Of a stretch of DNA of 64,000 bases, positions 45,946 to 56,459 are shown in pieces. The notes under the pieces are model-generated. The model did no database searches. It was not told the DNA's origin and saw only the letters and a list, made by a program, of their open reading frames with translations. A program made the translations under genes and the position numbers. Source of the stretch: Euborellia annulipes. Lineage: Eukaryota > Arthropoda > Insecta > Dermaptera > Anisolabididae. Position 1 is the stretch's first letter. Each line of letters opens with the position of its first letter. The stretch spans positions 159,634 to 223,633 of the forward strand of contig JAKCPI010002728.1 of NCBI GenBank assembly GCA_023213315.1, written 5' to 3'.

Positions 45946-46549
45946 TCTCTTCCCTCAACATTGGGGGGTTTGGGGGGAGGGGCTCGAGCCCCTTGGGCCC
46001 CTTGGAGTCAGCTTCTATGTCTCTGTCATTATACTTAAATAAAAATTATTTGCTAAAAAATAAATATCATTACTATAATATAAAGCTCTAGCCACTAACT
46101 TCTGTTTTATGTTCCTGTTTACCACTCTCTCTTGCTGATTGACCAGAGACAAAGGAAGTGGAGTCAGTGAAGGAAATTTAAAAATTTTGCGCCAAAGTCG
46201 AGCAATTGCAAAATTTCCAAACAGTGAGCAAGAATAAATTTGATGCATTTGCTCATCGAAGGCATGTAAGGGGGTCCATGGGGGCTTTACCACTTGAATA
46301 CAAAAATAATATAGTTATTTCAATAGGAAGATTTGTAATTTATAAGCAACATTAGATATTTAATTTCTATACGAATTAGGAAAAACTGAGTGCATTGAGA
46401 TTGCATTTTTTATGCTTTTTTGCTTTTTTTGAGTTTTTCATGCTTTTTTTCCCTTTCGTGCTTATTTGAACTTATTTTTACGAATATTTATAATTTTTTT
46501 TTTTTTTTTTTATTAAAAAACTTTTTTTCCCATTCACACACGCATACAT

Positions 46550-46756
46550 CAGGGACGTATATAAGGGGGGGGGGGGGGGGAGGCCGCCCCCCCAAAAAAA
46601 AATTCCAAAAACCCCGCAGTGTGAAAAAATATAGGCCTGTAAAAAAATTTTTTTCCGCAGGGTGAAAAAATTTAGTTCCGCTAAAAATAAAATTTTTCGC
46701 AGGGCGGGGCGGAATAAATTTAGTTTCTTTTAAAAAAAAATTTGTATACGCCATTG
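46550..46756. mobile_element. Possible hAT-like MITE remnant
   Basis: CAGGGACGTATATAAGGGGG at the left and TTTGTATACGCCATTG at the right are weak inverted repeats with a poly(G) run inside. The flanking octamers match at only half the positions. Frames on both strands here are low-complexity. Confidence 0.45.
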
Positions 46757-47824
46757 GTATGAGTAAAAATTGCTTATTAGATGCTTTTCAACTTATATGC
46801 TTATTTAACGACTTTTATTCAAGTTTAGCATATTAATAAGAATATGAACAAGAAAAAGTGAAATTTTCAAATATTGGATATTTCCTTTTCATAGATTATT
46901 TTTTCAAAAGATTACAAAATTTGAGGCCCCACCATAAAATTTTATGGTCATTCTTATATAGCCTGATTTTATTTTGTTCATCAGCCCTTTGTCCCGTTTC
47001 AATATTATCTGTAAAGCAGAGAGAAGTTCATATGGTTTGATGGAAATCATTTCTTTTTCTGCCGATTTAATTATAAAAAAATTAATAAAAAATCGGCGGG
47101 CAAATTCGGGCAAAAAGTTATGATGCAATCATGTTCTACATGTATTCTAGTTTCAGAATCTATTGAGTTTGTTAGGGATCCGCATGGATCCCATATACTT
47201 TTTGAAATTGAAAAAAATTTATATTGCTTTTTTTTTATTTACAAAAAAAATTTATTTAAAAATAAATAACTGAATTACAAGAAAAACAAAAATATTTTCA
47301 GAAAGAAGATTAATTTACCTATGATTCAAAAAAAAGTTCATTAAAATTGGATCAATATTAATACATGAAAAAAATTCCTGAATATCCACTTAAAACGCAA
47401 AGAAAAGTTAGTAAGTTATCTAGCCCACTTTGGCGCTCTATAGCTCTGGTTTGGGTTGGATAAAAAAAAAAATGAATTATTGTTCTGAGGTCCACATATA
47501 GTCTATTATTGATGTGCAAAACGTTGTTTTTATATTTTGAAGTTCATTTTTTCGAATTATGGCCGCTTTTTTCCTATTTCAGCCCACTGTGCGTCGCGGG
47601 TTCGGACCCAGGCAGTCCGATGATTTTATTTAAGCCATTTGGATACCAGATGGCTTAAATAGAAATGCCTGAACCCCAAATTGATTTATTAATTACAACG
47701 GTTATCGTCAAAGTCTTATATGGCCTAAGATGCCGAAAAGACAGTGTGAATGTGTGTATGAGTGTGAGTGTGAATGATAAAAAAGTGTGAATGTTTAAAA
47801 AAAAAAAAAAAAAAAAAACTACGC

Positions 47825-48790
47825 CAAGCCTGGGGGGCATAACGTCTATGTTTTTATCCTAATTAAGATTAGGAGACAATTAAAGATAATTTAAGAGTTT
47901 TTAATTAGTCGTGAAGAAGTGCGGTTCAGACTTAATTGATAGTGAAAATAATAAATTAATTTTGTAATTTAAATTTAAAAAATTTAATATAAAATCGGAC
48001 AGACGTTTCTCTGATCAAAAATTCTCCCCCTAACCAATAATTACAACACAAATATAAATATTATTGACGCACAAAACTCAGTCTCTTGTAAAGAGAAAAT
48101 GTTATTCAGTCTGAGAACTACATTACCAGCTGTGAAAATATCCTTTTCTCCCTTAGAAAAGATCCTATAAAATTTAATACTGACAATTAATGAGATGTCA
48201 AAATCAAAAAATTCTCTTTGATTCGAAAGAATGAATTTCTTTATAAGAAATTTACCTTGTGATTTGAGTTTTACTCTAAAATTCAGAGAGAAGAAAGAGA
48301 GATTTTTTTTTATGTGAAAATTAAAATTGATTACTTTGAAAATTATTTAAGATATCTGTGAAATCGAGACAAAGGCGAGAGGAATCCTCATTTATTCATT
48401 ATAGGAAGACATTCTTCGCCTCAAATAGCATTCAAAAGAACATATGAATAATGGAAGTTCTTTATATGAAACATTCTTTGCCCTTGAGGAATTTATGAAA
48501 TCGTTTCGGGAGCGACAAAAATGACAAAGAATAAAGAGCCTCATCTCCTTTGTTTTTGTTTTTTTTTTTTTTTTTTTTTTTTTTGAACTCTATACTTTGT
48601 AAGAAAATATATTAATGCATTTATAAATCCGAGACATTTTTTGTTTCTTATCTTGTGCAAATAAAATAGAAGAGTTAAGATTCTCTAGGGAGCTTTTAGA
48701 AATGATTCTATCTTGCCCTGGATATATGGATCTAGAATAATATTAAATAAAAATAAATTTATTTCTACCAATTTTGTATTAAAATTAGAA
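47825..48790. other. AT-rich stretch, nothing recognised
   Basis: A 34-base T tract near 48551-48584. No supportable feature. Confidence 0.4.
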
Positions 48791-48792
48791 TT

Positions 48793-49427
48793 AAAAAATC
48801 TGGTGTGACTGGCGCACAGCACACAACTTTCTCTTACCTTCGGTAATCGAAAGTTGTGTACTGTGCTTGCACACCAGATTTTTTATGTCGACATGTATTT
48901 AGTTTCCGACAGTACGGTACATTCGATTTTCAAGATGTAAAATTTATATGTGAAAATATTTATATTTTGTTACCATGGCAACCGTTTCTCTTGTCTTTTT
49001 TAGAGTACAAGAGTAAAGTGGTCTTCAAAAGATTTCAATGATAAAATGAGAATATACATTTTAAAGAGAATCTAAAAAATAATTGATTTTTAAATTTAAA
49101 ATAAAATCGATGGAGCGAATTTAGAGAAAATCGAAAAAAAAACTGAAAAAGTGCATCAGTAAAGTACTAGTACTCTTTGGTCGATTTTGTCCAAAAGCTT
49201 CATGTCACGTCCCATAGGGGTGCCTAACTTAAATATAAAATTTCAACATCCTAGCTCTTTTCGTTCTTGAGATATTTTGTTCACAGACACACAGACAGAC
49301 CATGTCGCGAAAACCACTTTTGGATTCAGGAGACCTCAAAACGTGTATATCCATCAAAATCTCGACATCGAATTTTTGACATGAATCCAATACTTTCTCT
49401 CTCTATATATAGAGGTAAGAGAAAGTA
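48793..49427 (+). repeat. R1 repeat copy i, complete but short microsatellite
   Basis: Starts AAAAAATCTGGTGTGACTGG. The 5' hairpin is intact, the microsatellite is reduced to CACAGACACACAGACAGACC, and it ends AGGTAAGAGAAAGTA. Between 49255 and 49275 it carries GTTCTTGAGATATTTTGTTC in place of the CA tract. Confidence 0.92.
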
Positions 49428-49429
49428 AA

Positions 49430-49848
49430 ATTTTCTTTTATTATTATCATTATTGTTTGAAATTCCCATCGGGATTCCTTTTTTACTCGAAGTGGTTTCA
49501 CAGAGCCCTGGGTGGTTATATTTATATATAAATATAATAAAAATTTAATGGATTAATCAATTAAATTTGGGTATAGTATCTATATTTATGTATATTAAAT
49601 CCTTACAAAAAAAATTGCTTTGATATTTAGGTATGAGATATATCAATATATAAATATCATTAGAATACTAAATTCTAAAAAAAGAAACTTAATTTGTAGT
49701 AGTCACGCAATATAAGTAATAATTTATTTTTTACTAAATGTAACACAAAAATTATTTAATGTTATATGATTATAGTATGATAAATATTTTTTGCTTTTTC
49801 AAAATATTTTTTATTTTCACTTACCTATATATTTTATATAAATGTATA
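49430..49848. other. AT-rich stretch, nothing recognised
   Basis: No supportable feature. Confidence 0.4.
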
Positions 49849-49850
49849 TA

Positions 49851-50596
49851 TGGGGCCATGGGCGTACCCAGGATCAAATCTAGGGGGGGGCATGGTCAGA
49901 TCATGGTCGTCCAGGGGGGGGGGGGGCAGATCATGGTCGTCCAGATTGTGACATAGCTATTTTTTATATAGAGGGGTAAAGCCTTCGAATTAAAGGCCTA
50001 AAAACCCTCGAGTCCTAACAAAAAGAATCATTCCCCGTCGCCAACCACCAATTTTGTTTCGTTTCATCACTTTATAAACATTTAATTTTTTTTTTGTTGC
50101 TTCTAGGGGGGGCAGCTGCCCCCCTGCCCCTCGCTGGGTACGCCCATGTATGGGGCATTCCACGCCAACTCGACCACTTTTGAACCCGAACATTTTTGAT
50201 TTGGCTGAAAGTTTTTTATAAAAAAAAAAAAAAAATTAAAAAAAAGTGTCATTTATCCCGAAATCTTTGTTTTTTTTTCCGAAAATGTCAAAAAAAAAAA
50301 AACGTTCAAGATGAATCTGTAAAATTTTGTCATATTTATTTCTGAAAAGTACATTTAAAGACAAAAATTTCAAAAAAAAAAATCGTCCCGATAAGTTAAT
50401 TTTTGACAGTTTTACGGTTATTTAAAAAAAAAAATCGATGTTTTTTGAAAATGCTATAACTTTTTTTTGGCTGGGTCGAAAAATCTGAAAAAATTCTCAG
50501 ACACGTTTTCAATAGGGTACAAAAAGATGACAAAGTTTCAGCCAAATCAAAAATGGTCGGGTTCAAAAGTGGTCGAGTTGGCGTGGAATGCCCCAT
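49851..50596. mobile_element. Fold-back element with GGGGCATTCCACGCC ends, split by a hAT MITE
   Basis: The right arm (50510-50596) ends GGCGTGGAATGCCCCA. The left arm is TGGGGC at 49851-49856, then, after the hAT insertion, ATTCCACGCCAACTCGACCA onward to about 50215. The arms of about 70 bp are nearly perfect (GACCACTTTTGAACCCGA; TTTTTGATTTGGCTGAAA). ATATA flanks both ends, consistent with a TA-type target. The middle is A/T homopolymer-rich. The superfamily is uncertain. Confidence 0.82.
49857..50148. mobile_element. hAT-type MITE nested in the fold-back element
   Basis: The ends CATGGGCGTACCCAGG and GCTGGGTACGCCCATG are inverted repeats. A perfect 8-bp duplication, TATGGGGC, lies at 49849-49856 and 50149-50156. 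GATCATGGTCGTCCAG is present as a direct repeat near the left. Same family type as 13611-14132. Confidence 0.92.
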
Positions 50597-50609
50597 ATAT
50601 AGGCATAAA

Positions 50610-51035
50610 GAGAGAGAGAGAGTAAGTAGACTATTGAATTCTTGTAAAAAATTAGATGAAAAGTTTTTGATGGAAATACACGTTTTTAGTTCCCCTGAGT
50701 TTAAAAAATGATCTGCCTGTCTGTGAAGAAAACATCTCAAGAAAGAAGTTAGAAGGTTGAAATTCTATATTTAAATTAAGGACCCTCAGGAGAAGCAAAA
50801 ATAAGCTTTTAAATAAAATCGGTTAAAAGTACTAGCACTTTACTCATGTATTATTTCAGTTTTTTTTTTTTTTTTTTACTTCGATTTTCTCAAAATTTTC
50901 AGTATCAATTTGGATTAAAATTCATAAGTCAATTATTTTTTAGATGCTCTTTAAAATTTATATTCTCATTTTGCTCTAAAGATTATTTGAAGCTCACTAT
51001 ACTCTTGTACTTCATTAGAAATGATGGAGAAATTT
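50610..51035 (-). repeat. R1 repeat copy j, diverged, without 5' end
   Basis: Minus-strand R1 running from a diverged 3' hairpin (AGAGAGAGAGAGTAAG) through GTACTAGCACTTTACTCATG and TTTTTTAGATGCTCTTTAAA to TGTACTTCATTAGAAATGAT, where it stops. Confidence 0.78.
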
Positions 51036-51039
51036 AAGT

Positions 51040-51460
51040 ATTCATTTACCGATTAAAATACTGCTGTTTTCCGTATGTTTTAAAGAAAATAATTCTTGTG
51101 GTTTTAACAGTCCTCGGAAAAGCGATTATCATCCATTTGAAGTTATTTTATTATTTTTATTTAGGATATCGCTTTCATATTTTTTATTCAATTATGATAA
51201 AATTTTAGATGTAGCTTCCCCTTGAATTGAATAATTGAAAAATAACATCTAATACCCCAAGGGATGAAAAATACCGTATATATTTTTTTTATTTAATTTT
51301 ATAATTAAATGAAGCTTTCTCTTTGTGTATAAATAAATTAAAAAATAAAAGCAGGCATCTAGACCGGATTCTATGGACTATATTTTTTATCAAAAGCTTT
51401 TAAGTTCTACTTAAAGAGGATGCAGAAGATTCGTGAAAATTTTAAACTGTTTTCAAAAAT
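51040..51460. other. AT-rich stretch, nothing recognised
   Basis: No supportable feature. Confidence 0.35.
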
Positions 51461-51961
51461 GCAAAGTATTGGATTCATGTCAAAAATTCGAAGTCGAGAT
51501 TTTGATGGATATACACGTTTTGAGGCCCCTGAATCCAAAAAAGAGGTTTTCGCGACATGGTCTGTCTGTGTTCAATTTTAAGCATGAAGGAATTGAACTG
51601 AGAGGCTGAAATTTTATATTTAAGTTAGACACCTCCCTGGGGCGTGATACAAAATCGGCCAAAAAGTATTAGTAGGCTACTTTACTGATGTACTTTTTCA
51701 GTTTTTTCGATTTCCTCAAAATTCGCTTTAACGGTTTTGATTAAAATTCAAAAATCAAAAATTTTTAGATCCTTTTTAAAATGTATATTCTCATATTGCC
51801 CTTGAAATTGAAGCACAATTTGCTCTTGTACTTCATAGGAAAGATAGAAGAAATGGTTGCCATGGGACCAAAATATAAATATTTCTCTCTGTTTATAAAT
51901 TTTACATAGCCCACGGATAGCCTTTGGCACCCGGCATAATAAAAAAAAAAAAAAAAAAGCC

Positions 51962-52787
51962 CACGGGGCTTGGAATAGTTGGAAGCGTGCCCACCTTCTA
52001 TACCGAACGTCGCGGGTTCGGACCCCAGGCAGTCCGATGATATTATTAGGGCTGGACGGTAATGGATTTTCATTACCGACCTCGATAATGAAAAAAAACC
52101 GGTTTTTCTCGAAAGTCGGTAAAAATTTTTTACCGCCTGCGGAACCAAAGTTTGCCGCCGCGGAACATTTTTTTCGCGGAACCAAAATTTTTCCCCGTCC
52201 GAAAAAATATTTTACCTTTTTTTTAGAAACTTGCCGCCGCGGAACCAAAGTTTGCCGCCGCGGAACATTTTTTTTTCGCGGAACCAAAATTTTTCCCCGC
52301 GCGGAACAGAAATTTGCCGCCGCAGAACCAAAGTTTGTTTTTCCCCGTCCGAAAAAATATTTTACCTTTTTTTAGAGACGCCAATTTTTTTGCCGCCCGC
52401 GGAACCGGAATTTGCCGTCGCGGAACCAAAGTTTGCCGCCGCGGAACATTTTTTTCTCGCGGAAACAAAATTTTTTACCGTCCGAAAAAATAGGTTTTTA
52501 CCGACTTTCGAAAAAAAACCGGTTTTTACCGAATTAGAGGTTCGTTACCGCGTTTTCGGTAAAAAATTTTTACCGGTTTACCGTCCAGCCCTAGATATTA
52601 TTTAAGGCATTTACCAAATGACTTAAATAGAAATTCTGGACCCCCAATTGATATTATTTTATACAACGGTTATCGTATAAAGTCTTATATGGCCTAAATT
52701 GCCGAAAAGACTGTGTGAATGTGTGTGCGAAAGTGAATGTGAATGAGAAAAAAGTGTGAACGTTTTTTATATGAAAAAAAAAATTTA
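51962..52787 (+). mobile_element. S1 SINE split by a hAT element
   Basis: The head is 51962-52046 (GGGGCTTGGAATAGTTGGAA, B box GGTTCGGACCCC) and the tail 52595-52787 (AAATGACTTAAATAGAAATTC to TG-rich and poly(A)). TTTACAT occurs at both R1 junctions (about 51902-51908 and 52789-52795), probably the target duplication. A preceding AGCCCACGGATAGCC segment plus A-tract (51909-51960) looks like a second, broken SINE-like unit. Confidence 0.85.
52047..52594. mobile_element. hAT-type element, 548 bp, with internal GCCGCGGAACC repeats
   Basis: The ends TAGGGCTGGACGGTAA and TTTACCGTCCAGCCCTA are inverted repeats, and a perfect 8-bp duplication, GATATTAT, lies at 52039-52046 and 52595-52602. The interior is built from imperfect repeats of TTTGCCGCCGCGGAAC and CCGTCCGAAAAAATATTTT, with inverted ACCGGTTTTT blocks near both ends. 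The long frames here (up to 179 codons) come from this repetition, not from a gene. Confidence 0.93.
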
Positions 52788-52825
52788 CATCTTTCATTTT
52801 AATATATCGGCGGAAACTAAACATA

Positions 52826-54522
52826 TCGCTCCATTAGAATAACAAGGTTCTAACTGCACCAACACTAGTTTTGAGAAAAATGAAGTCAAAGATTGTAATA
52901 GCTGTAGTACGTTAAATATAACAGTTTTCGTCCCAAATTTTTTTAAATAAGTTGTTTACATTAAAGTTATTATTTTCCAATGTTTGGATGATAAAAAAAC
53001 ATTATCATTGATTTAAAAAAAATAATAGCATTTTGCAGATAGAACTTTGTTATTCTGTAAATGAGCATTTTCAGAATAACTTAGTTCTAACTGCACATTT
53101 GGGGGGCCGCAAAAATCAAAATTTTTTAATTTCTTTCGGCCGAACCTTGTAAAAGTTGCCTTTTGGCTAGAAAATGATAATGGCAAAGTTTTAGCTAAAT
53201 TGGATAACGTTAACCCGTGCCTCAACGGGGTTAAAATTTTGAAAAAGTGCGATTTTATGTAAAAATTCATAGTTTTTACTTCATAAAATGAAAACCAATT
53301 GTCGTAGAAAACTGATTCTTGTCTCATTTCGTAGCAAATTTAATTCTCTTGAAGTTTTATCATAACGATTTTTTCGTTAAAATCTATAGTATTAATGATA
53401 TTTTGAAAAATAAGTGGAAAATCACAATACAGACCATTCGATATAACTTTTTTCCGGAAAAATATTCGAAAGGAATGAAATTTTTATAGGTTATTTGGGG
53501 GGTACTCTAGGACGTCTATCCTAGATTATTAACCTCGAGGGCCCTCAGTGAGGGGGGGTGAGTGGAGGGTGACAAAGACCTCAAAAATTTGAGAATTATT
53601 TAGATTTTTCGCTTATATCTCGTAAACTAATCTTATTTTGCGAACCATAGCACCATGCAAAGTTGTAGAGCATTAAATTTACTAAAATATGGTACACTAA
53701 ACGAATTCGTAGACTCAATACTGAGCGAGGTACGGCCGGTCAAAGTTAGACGAATTTTCTCAAAATGTAAAAAATGTCCGAAAAAACGAATAGTCCTGAG
53801 GATATCCACTTTTTACCTAGAAAGTATTCCAAAGTAAATTAAATTTTTAACAAGTTATTTGTCTATTCTAAGTCTTCGACTTCGTGACTTTGTCCTAACT
53901 TGGAGAGGGGCAGGAGAGGAAAACACCTCAAAGATTTTAAACTTTTTTCAGTTTTTCGCATATATATCGATAACTAACTAATTTAGACAAAATGTTATAT
54001 TTCAGGAAAATTTATCAAACTTTGACCGGCCGTATCTCGGTCAGTATTGAGTCTACGAATTCGTTTAGTGTACCATATTTTAATAAATTTAATACACTAC
54101 AACTTTGTCTTGGACTATGGTAATCAAAATATGCTTAGTTTACGATATAAATGCGAAAAACTGAAAAAAGTTCAAAATGTTCCCGTTCGACCTGAAAATG
54201 TTTCTGGCCACAATGCACAATACACCATCTTGGTTACAGTAAAATATGCCGTAAGATTGTATATGTTTAGTTTTCTTAAATAAAATAGGCTGCTGATATC
54301 TGCATGAGGGGTCATGATGATAGTTAGAACCATGTTAACCCAAAACAAACTTGCTGTTAATGTCAGATAGAACCTTGTTATTCTGGCTAGTTCCCTTATT
54401 TTCGAACATATCGCATCCTAATTCAGTTCCCTGCATAGATATACTAAAGAGATATTCATTAATGATGTAAACTCAATTTCGCCAAAAATGTCAGTTAGAA
54501 CCTTGTTATTCTAATGGAGCGA
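52826..54522. mobile_element. TA-flanked TIR element, 1697 bp, with an internal palindrome
   Basis: The ends begin TCGCTCCATTAGAATAACAA and are perfect inverted repeats for about 31 bp, with TA at 52824-52825 and 54523-54524. Variants of TAGAACCTTGTTATTCT recur at 53040, 53071 and 54369 as sub-terminal repeats. An internal inverted repeat pairs about 53655-53750 with about 54018-54115 (for example TACGAATTCGTTTAGTGTAC). Frames of 60-104 codons occur on both strands but none resembles a DDE transposase. The superfamily is uncertain. Confidence 0.87.
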
Positions 54523-54602
54523 TATGTCAACACAAAAAATCTGGTGTGACACGAACACTTTCTCTACAAAAGGTAGGAGAAAGTTGTGTGTTGTGCGACC
54601 AC

Positions 54603-55036
54603 CTAGGGCGTAAAAATAACCTTTTGATCAAAGATCGGCCAAAAAGTACTAGTACTTTACTGATGTAGTTTTTCAGTTTTTTTTTTTTTTTTTTTTCCGA
54701 TTTTCTCAAAATTCGCTCCAACGAATTTGATTAAAATTCAAAAATCAATTATTTTTTAAATACTCTTTAAAATGTATATTCTCATTTTGCCATTGAAATA
54801 TTCTGAGGACCACTTTACACTTGTACTTCATAGGAGAAATGGTTACTATGGTAACAAAATATAAATATTTTCTTTACTTATAAATTTTACATCTTGAAAT
54901 TGGAATGTACCATACTGTCGGAAACTAAATATATGTCGGCACAAAAAATCTGATGTTACAAGCACAGAACACAACTTTCAATTACCAAAGGTAAGAGAAA
55001 GTTGTTTGTTGTGCGACCAGTCACACCACATTTTTT
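54603..55036 (-). repeat. R1 repeat copy l, 3'-truncated
   Basis: Minus-strand R1 starting abruptly at CTAGGGCGTAAAAATAACC next to the end of copy k, running through the body to the complete 5' hairpin (ATCTGATGTTACAAGC ... GCGACCAGTCACACCA). Confidence 0.9.
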
Positions 55037-55039
55037 TCA

Positions 55040-55600
55040 CTAATATAATGAAAAATATTTGAAATTCATTCATTATTAATAAATTGCATTCTAATGTCCA
55101 CTAAAACCGACTGCGATTTAGTAGTAGGTGAGGAAATTTTAATTTGCAAATTGATATGCATAAAAGCTATAAATTTTCAAATCAAACGGTGTTTTTTTTT
55201 GTGTGTCGGAAAAGGGTTTGAGGCGATTATCCACAATGGGAATGGTTAAAAGGGTAATAACACTTAATCCCTTTGCTAAATTAATTCTATATAGACATTT
55301 TGTGTAATTTGCAAAAGGTGAATTAAAAAAAGCAACATTGTTTTTATAACGATGGTGTTTTAGTATAATTCATTTTAGTGAAAAAGATGAAAAGGTTGTG
55401 AAGTCAGCTCTAAGTTTCCGATACATAAAACAGACAAGACTCCTGGGAAGGCTTAAAAGCCGAGAGAGAAAGAGAAGAAGATGAATGAATGTAATCAGAG
55501 GTTAAAATCAGAGAGGGTTGCTTTTATCCAATGGTACGTAAACAAGAAATGCCGGCAATCAAAGAGTGAGCAAAGAAAAAAAAATTAGTTATTTATTTAT
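55040..55600. promoter_or_regulatory. Possible regulatory island
   Basis: Contains GTTTGAGGCGATTATCCACAATGG and a TTAATCCC (bicoid/Otx-like) site near 55265, plus purine-rich GAGAGAAAGAGAAGAAG near 55462. Not repeated in the window. Weak evidence. Confidence 0.22.
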
Positions 55601-55625
55601 TACTATATTAATGTTCAATTTAATT

Positions 55626-55735
55626 CTAAAAATTTCTACTTAAACAATTGAAAGGGTCTGCAGCAGATAGGGACAACCCACAATTATGACAAATCCAACT
55701 TTTCAGTATTATCAAGTGAGCAAAGGTATGTACTA
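55626..55735 (-). CDS. Doubtful minus-strand frame with a C-x2-C motif
   Basis: The end of a 65-codon frame reads HTFAHLIILKSWICHNCGLS, with one C-x-x-C pair, to a stop at 55626. Its first half lies inside the M1 element, so any real exon would be only the last 35 residues or so. No family recognised. Probably chance. Confidence 0.12.
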
Positions 55736-55739
55736 GTTG

Positions 55740-56455
55740 TATAGTGAGCGCCACAATTAAGTCCCCACATAGCACTGCAACCAAAAATCGGACATTAAGA
55801 CGTCGAAGGGACGATGACGACATCGAACGTCCCTGCGGCGTTGTAATGTCCGATTTTTGGTTGCAGTGTTATGTGGGTCCCTAGAGACTTAAGAATACCC
55901 TTTAAGCTAAAATCTTAAAATTTCAATAAAAAAAAAATTATTTTTTGGAAATTTTTTCCTGAGGGGCCGTGGCTCTTTAAGCTCAGAGCAAGTTTGTTAA
56001 TATTTTTCACGTCTCAGGATTGCTAAAAAAGCAGATTTCAGTGTCTAATTCTTAAAAAATTTTCCATACCCCTATACGCCTCCGGAGGTCGTATGTCCTC
56101 AATAAGTCATGGTTTAGGAAATATTGAAAAATCTTTAAATAACTTTTTTATAATATTTAAATAAATATTGTAAGCTATGTATAACTGTTTCAAAAATTGT
56201 GTCAAAAACTGTGTAAAAAATTGTTGGGATGAAGGCAACACTAGCTTTTTACATACTAAAAAAAGGGTGGGGGGGCTCGTATTATTAAGTTGCCCCGGGG
56301 CCCGTCAAGTCTGCTCGGCCCTGTATATAGTGAAATAATTTTAATGACCGAAAAGGATTTTATTTTACCTTTTCAAATTTAAAATTATTTCACTATATAC
56401 CATATACTTAAAGCTCTAGCTCCCAGGTGGGGACTTAATTGTGGCGCTCATTGTA
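55740..56455. mobile_element. M1 MITE copy D, split by later insertions
   Basis: The left end ATAGTGAGCGCCACAATTAA and right end TTAATTGTGGCGCTCATTGT with flanking TA match M1. The middle is replaced by a 98-bp palindrome (55772-55869) and about 460 bp of unrelated sequence ending GCTCGGCCCTG near 56323, after which the M1 body resumes (GTGAAATAATTTTAATGACC). Confidence 0.82.
55772..55869. mobile_element. 98-bp near-perfect palindrome, CACTGCAACCAAAAATCGG ends
   Basis: CACTGCAACCAAAAATCGGA at the left is repeated inverted at the right, flanked by TA at 55770-55771 and 55870-55871. The centre also pairs partly (GAAGGGACG against CGTCCCTG). The palindrome may extend outward by CCCACATA. Probably a minimal Tc1/mariner-type MITE. 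Confidence 0.82.
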
Positions 56456-56459
56456 CAAT

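Larger units (their letters stand above)
44629..47591. mobile_element. Transib-like (RAG-related superfamily) non-autonomous element, 2963 bp
   Basis: Both ends begin CACAGTGGGCTGAAAT as inverted repeats of about 36 bp, with a handful of mismatches. A perfect 5-bp duplication, CGTCG, sits at 44624-44628 and 47592-47596. The intact sequence of other SINE copies proves that this is one insertion. A 5-bp GC-rich duplication and a CACAGTG terminus are the features known for Transib, whose transposase is related to RAG1. The interior has tandem repeats, a Helitron and a small hAT-like element but no transposase. A minus-strand 92-codon frame at 46015-46293 is unrecognised. Confidence 0.8.
44577..47820 (+). 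mobile_element. S1 SINE split by a Transib-like element
   Basis: The SINE head is 44577-44628 (CCTCGGGGCTTGGCGTAGAG, with the A box and a 2-base gap at GTGC/TGCG). The tail resumes at 47592 with CGTCGCGGGTTCGGACCC (B box) and runs through the S1 body to poly(A) ending near 47818. The sequence between is a younger insertion. Confidence 0.9.
51463..54602 (-). repeat. R1 repeat copy k, split into three by two insertions
   Basis: R1 runs from the GTATTGGATTCATGTC block at 51463 to ATTTTACAT at 51908, continues at about 52780-52825 (ATCGGCGGAAACTAAACATA), and resumes at 54523-54602 with TGTCAACACAAAAAATCTGG and the hairpin arm. The first gap holds an S1 SINE (with a hAT inside), the second a 1697-bp TIR element. 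Removing both restores one collinear R1. Confidence 0.88.

Noticed and set aside
44629..47591. hAT or CACTA assignment for the CACAGTG element
   Set aside because: The duplication is 5 bp, not 8 or 2-3 bp. An alternative cut (GCACAGTG ends with a 3-bp GTC duplication) is possible but fits no better.
51748..52605. Frames of 179, 127, 124 and 112 codons on both strands
   Set aside because: They span junctions between R1, a SINE and a hAT element and consist of translated GCCGCGGAACC repeats.
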